Shown here piece by piece: positions 6,937 to 7,654 of a stretch of DNA of 7,654 nt. The notes beneath the pieces were generated by a model. The model was not told the DNA's origin. It did not search any database and worked only from the letters and a program-made list of their open reading frames with translations. Positions within the stretch are counted from its first letter, which is position 1. Each line of letters opens with the position of its first letter. Location: positions 1 to 7,654 of the forward strand of contig CAMCJY010000083.1 of the NCBI GenBank assembly GCA_945875225.1, in the 5' to 3' direction. The position numbers were made by a program, and so were the translations under genes. This stretch comes from Comamonas sp. lk (lineage in GTDB: Bacteria > Pseudomonadota > Gammaproteobacteria > Burkholderiales > Burkholderiaceae_C).

Positions 6937-6964
6937 GTTATGGTGCGCTTACCCAAAAATTCAA
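6937..6964 (-). promoter_or_regulatory. Candidate sigma-70 promoter of gshA
   Basis: On the minus strand, TTGAAT (6964-6959) and CATAAC (6942-6937) each match four of six bases of the -35 and -10 consensus with a 16-base spacer. Transcription would begin near 6930 and give a leader of about 48 bases before the gshA ATG. Moderate sequence match only; it is the best candidate in the proA-gshA gap. Confidence 0.3.
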
Positions 6965-7019
6965 GAGCGGCACCGGTTTAGCGACACTCTTTCGAAAAAT
7001 TTCTCCAACTTGGCCGCTC
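6965..7019 (-). terminator. Possible stem-loop/terminator after proA
   Basis: Starting 22 bases past the proA stop, the minus strand has perfectly complementary 7-base arms GAGCGGC (7019-7013) and GCCGCTC (6971-6965), followed within a few bases by a T-run (6961-6956). The loop is 41 bases, far longer than in a normal intrinsic terminator, so this is a weak candidate. The second arm directly abuts the candidate -35 of gshA. Confidence 0.25.
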
Positions 7020-7041
7020 AGCAGACATCGGCCTGCACACA

Positions 7042-7654
7042 TTAACCCCGCACTTCCCCCTGACCCAGCACGACGTACTTGAGCGAGGTCAGCCCCTCGA
7101 TGCCTACCGGGCCACGGGCGTGGAATTTATCGGTGGAAATACCGATTTCTGCGCCCAGGCCGTATTCAAAACCGTCGGCAAAACGGGTGCTGGTGTTGAC
7201 CATGACGCTGGCCGAGTCCACCTCGCGCAAAAAGCGCTGCGCGTGCATATGGTCGCGGGTCAGGATGGCATCGGTGTGGTGGCTGGAATAGTGGTTGATG
7301 TGCGCAATGGCTGCGTCCAGCCCGTCCACCACTTTGATGCTGATGATGGGCGCCAGGTATTCCTCAAACCAGTCCTGCTCGGTGGCATCTTGCACCTTGG
7401 CGCCGGGCAGATCCGCGAGCAGGGCTCTGGCCTCGGGGCAGCAGCGCATTTCCACGCCTTTGGCAGCGTAGATGGCGCCGATGCGTGGCAAAAACTGCGC
7501 CGCCTCACCGCGCGCCACCAGCAGGCCTTCGCTGGCGTTGCAAGGGCTGTATTTTTGCGTCTTGGCATTGTCTGCGACAGTGACCGCCATGGCCATGTCG
7601 CACGGGTCATCCACATAGGTGTGGCAATTGCCGTCCAGGTGTTTGATGACCGGC
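7042..7654 (-). CDS. proA: Gamma-glutamyl phosphate reductase (glutamate-5-semialdehyde dehydrogenase), 5' end off the window
   Basis: C-terminal 203 residues, about half of the usual length of around 420; the frame runs open to the right edge. ProA reduces gamma-glutamyl phosphate to glutamate-5-semialdehyde with NADPH, the second step of proline synthesis, in the cytoplasm. Seen in the fragment: GNCHTYVDDPCDMAMAV (8-24), then KTQKYSPCNASEGLLV (31-46), whose Cys38 (codon 7542-7540) is the aldehyde dehydrogenase-type catalytic nucleophile; AIAHINHYSSHHTDAILTRD, SVMVNTSTRFADGFEYG, GLGAEIGISTDKFHARGP and the C-terminal GLTSLKYVVLGQGEVRG. These match ProA along the whole fragment. It lies upstream of gshA on the same strand, separated by 159 bases. 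No defect is seen. Confidence 0.96.
   Translation of the reverse strand, partial: PVIKHLDGNCHTYVDDPCDMAMAVTVADNAKTQKYSPCNASEGLLVARGEAAQFLPRIGAIYAAKGVEMRCCPEARALLADLPGAKVQDATEQDWFEEYLAPIISIKVVDGLDAAIAHINHYSSHHTDAILTRDHMHAQRFLREVDSASVMVNTSTRFADGFEYGLGAEIGISTDKFHARGPVGIEGLTSLKYVVLGQGEVRG

Noticed and set aside
6931..6960. A consensus -35 box TTGACA on the plus strand, suggesting an antisense promoter toward proA
   Set aside because: No acceptable -10 lies 16-18 bases downstream, and the bases are part of the TGTCA-N8-TGACA dyad.

Overview
The window looks like a piece of a betaproteobacterial chromosome, most likely Burkholderiales and probably Comamonadaceae. The reasons are the moderately high G+C content, GTG starts, a GshA of the Acidithiobacillus-type family paired with a standard GshB, and family-typical Kup and ProA sequences. 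The taxonomic placement rests on remembered protein resemblance, not on a search. No mobile element, CRISPR array, rRNA or tRNA is visible, and there is no gene-free stretch longer than 300 bases.

Layout from left to right. Positions 1-995 (minus): the N-terminal two thirds or so of a polytopic GT-C glycosyltransferase of the family 39/ArnT type, cut by the left edge. Positions 1098-1289 (plus): a small 4-oxalocrotonate tautomerase-like protein, the only plus-strand gene, divergent from the glycosyltransferase and convergent with gshB. Positions 6882-1306 (minus, in transcription order): gshA (glutamate-cysteine ligase), kup (K+ uptake), benE (benzoate/H+ symporter family) and gshB (glutathione synthetase). 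Positions 7654-7042 (minus): the C-terminal half of proA (gamma-glutamyl phosphate reductase), cut by the right edge.

The coherent theme is glutamate and glutathione metabolism. proA and gshA both lie on glutamate-consuming gamma-glutamyl routes. gshA and gshB encode the two successive steps of glutathione synthesis, but two membrane transporters, kup and benE, sit between them. kup and benE are tightly coupled (6-base gap, same reading frame). A small hairpin plus T-tract lies between gshA and kup, and an 89-base spacer with a strong Shine-Dalgarno sequence precedes gshB, so the four genes are probably not one simple operon. Glutathione and potassium are physiologically linked in proteobacteria through glutathione-gated Kef K+ efflux, which gives the neighbourhood a possible but unproven logic.

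I see no clearly new multi-gene system. The points most worth a second look are the gshA-kup-benE-gshB arrangement, the tautomerase that keeps Pro1 and Arg11 but has Asp in place of the catalytic Arg39, the kup/benE junction, and the structured non-coding leaders ahead of kup and gshA.
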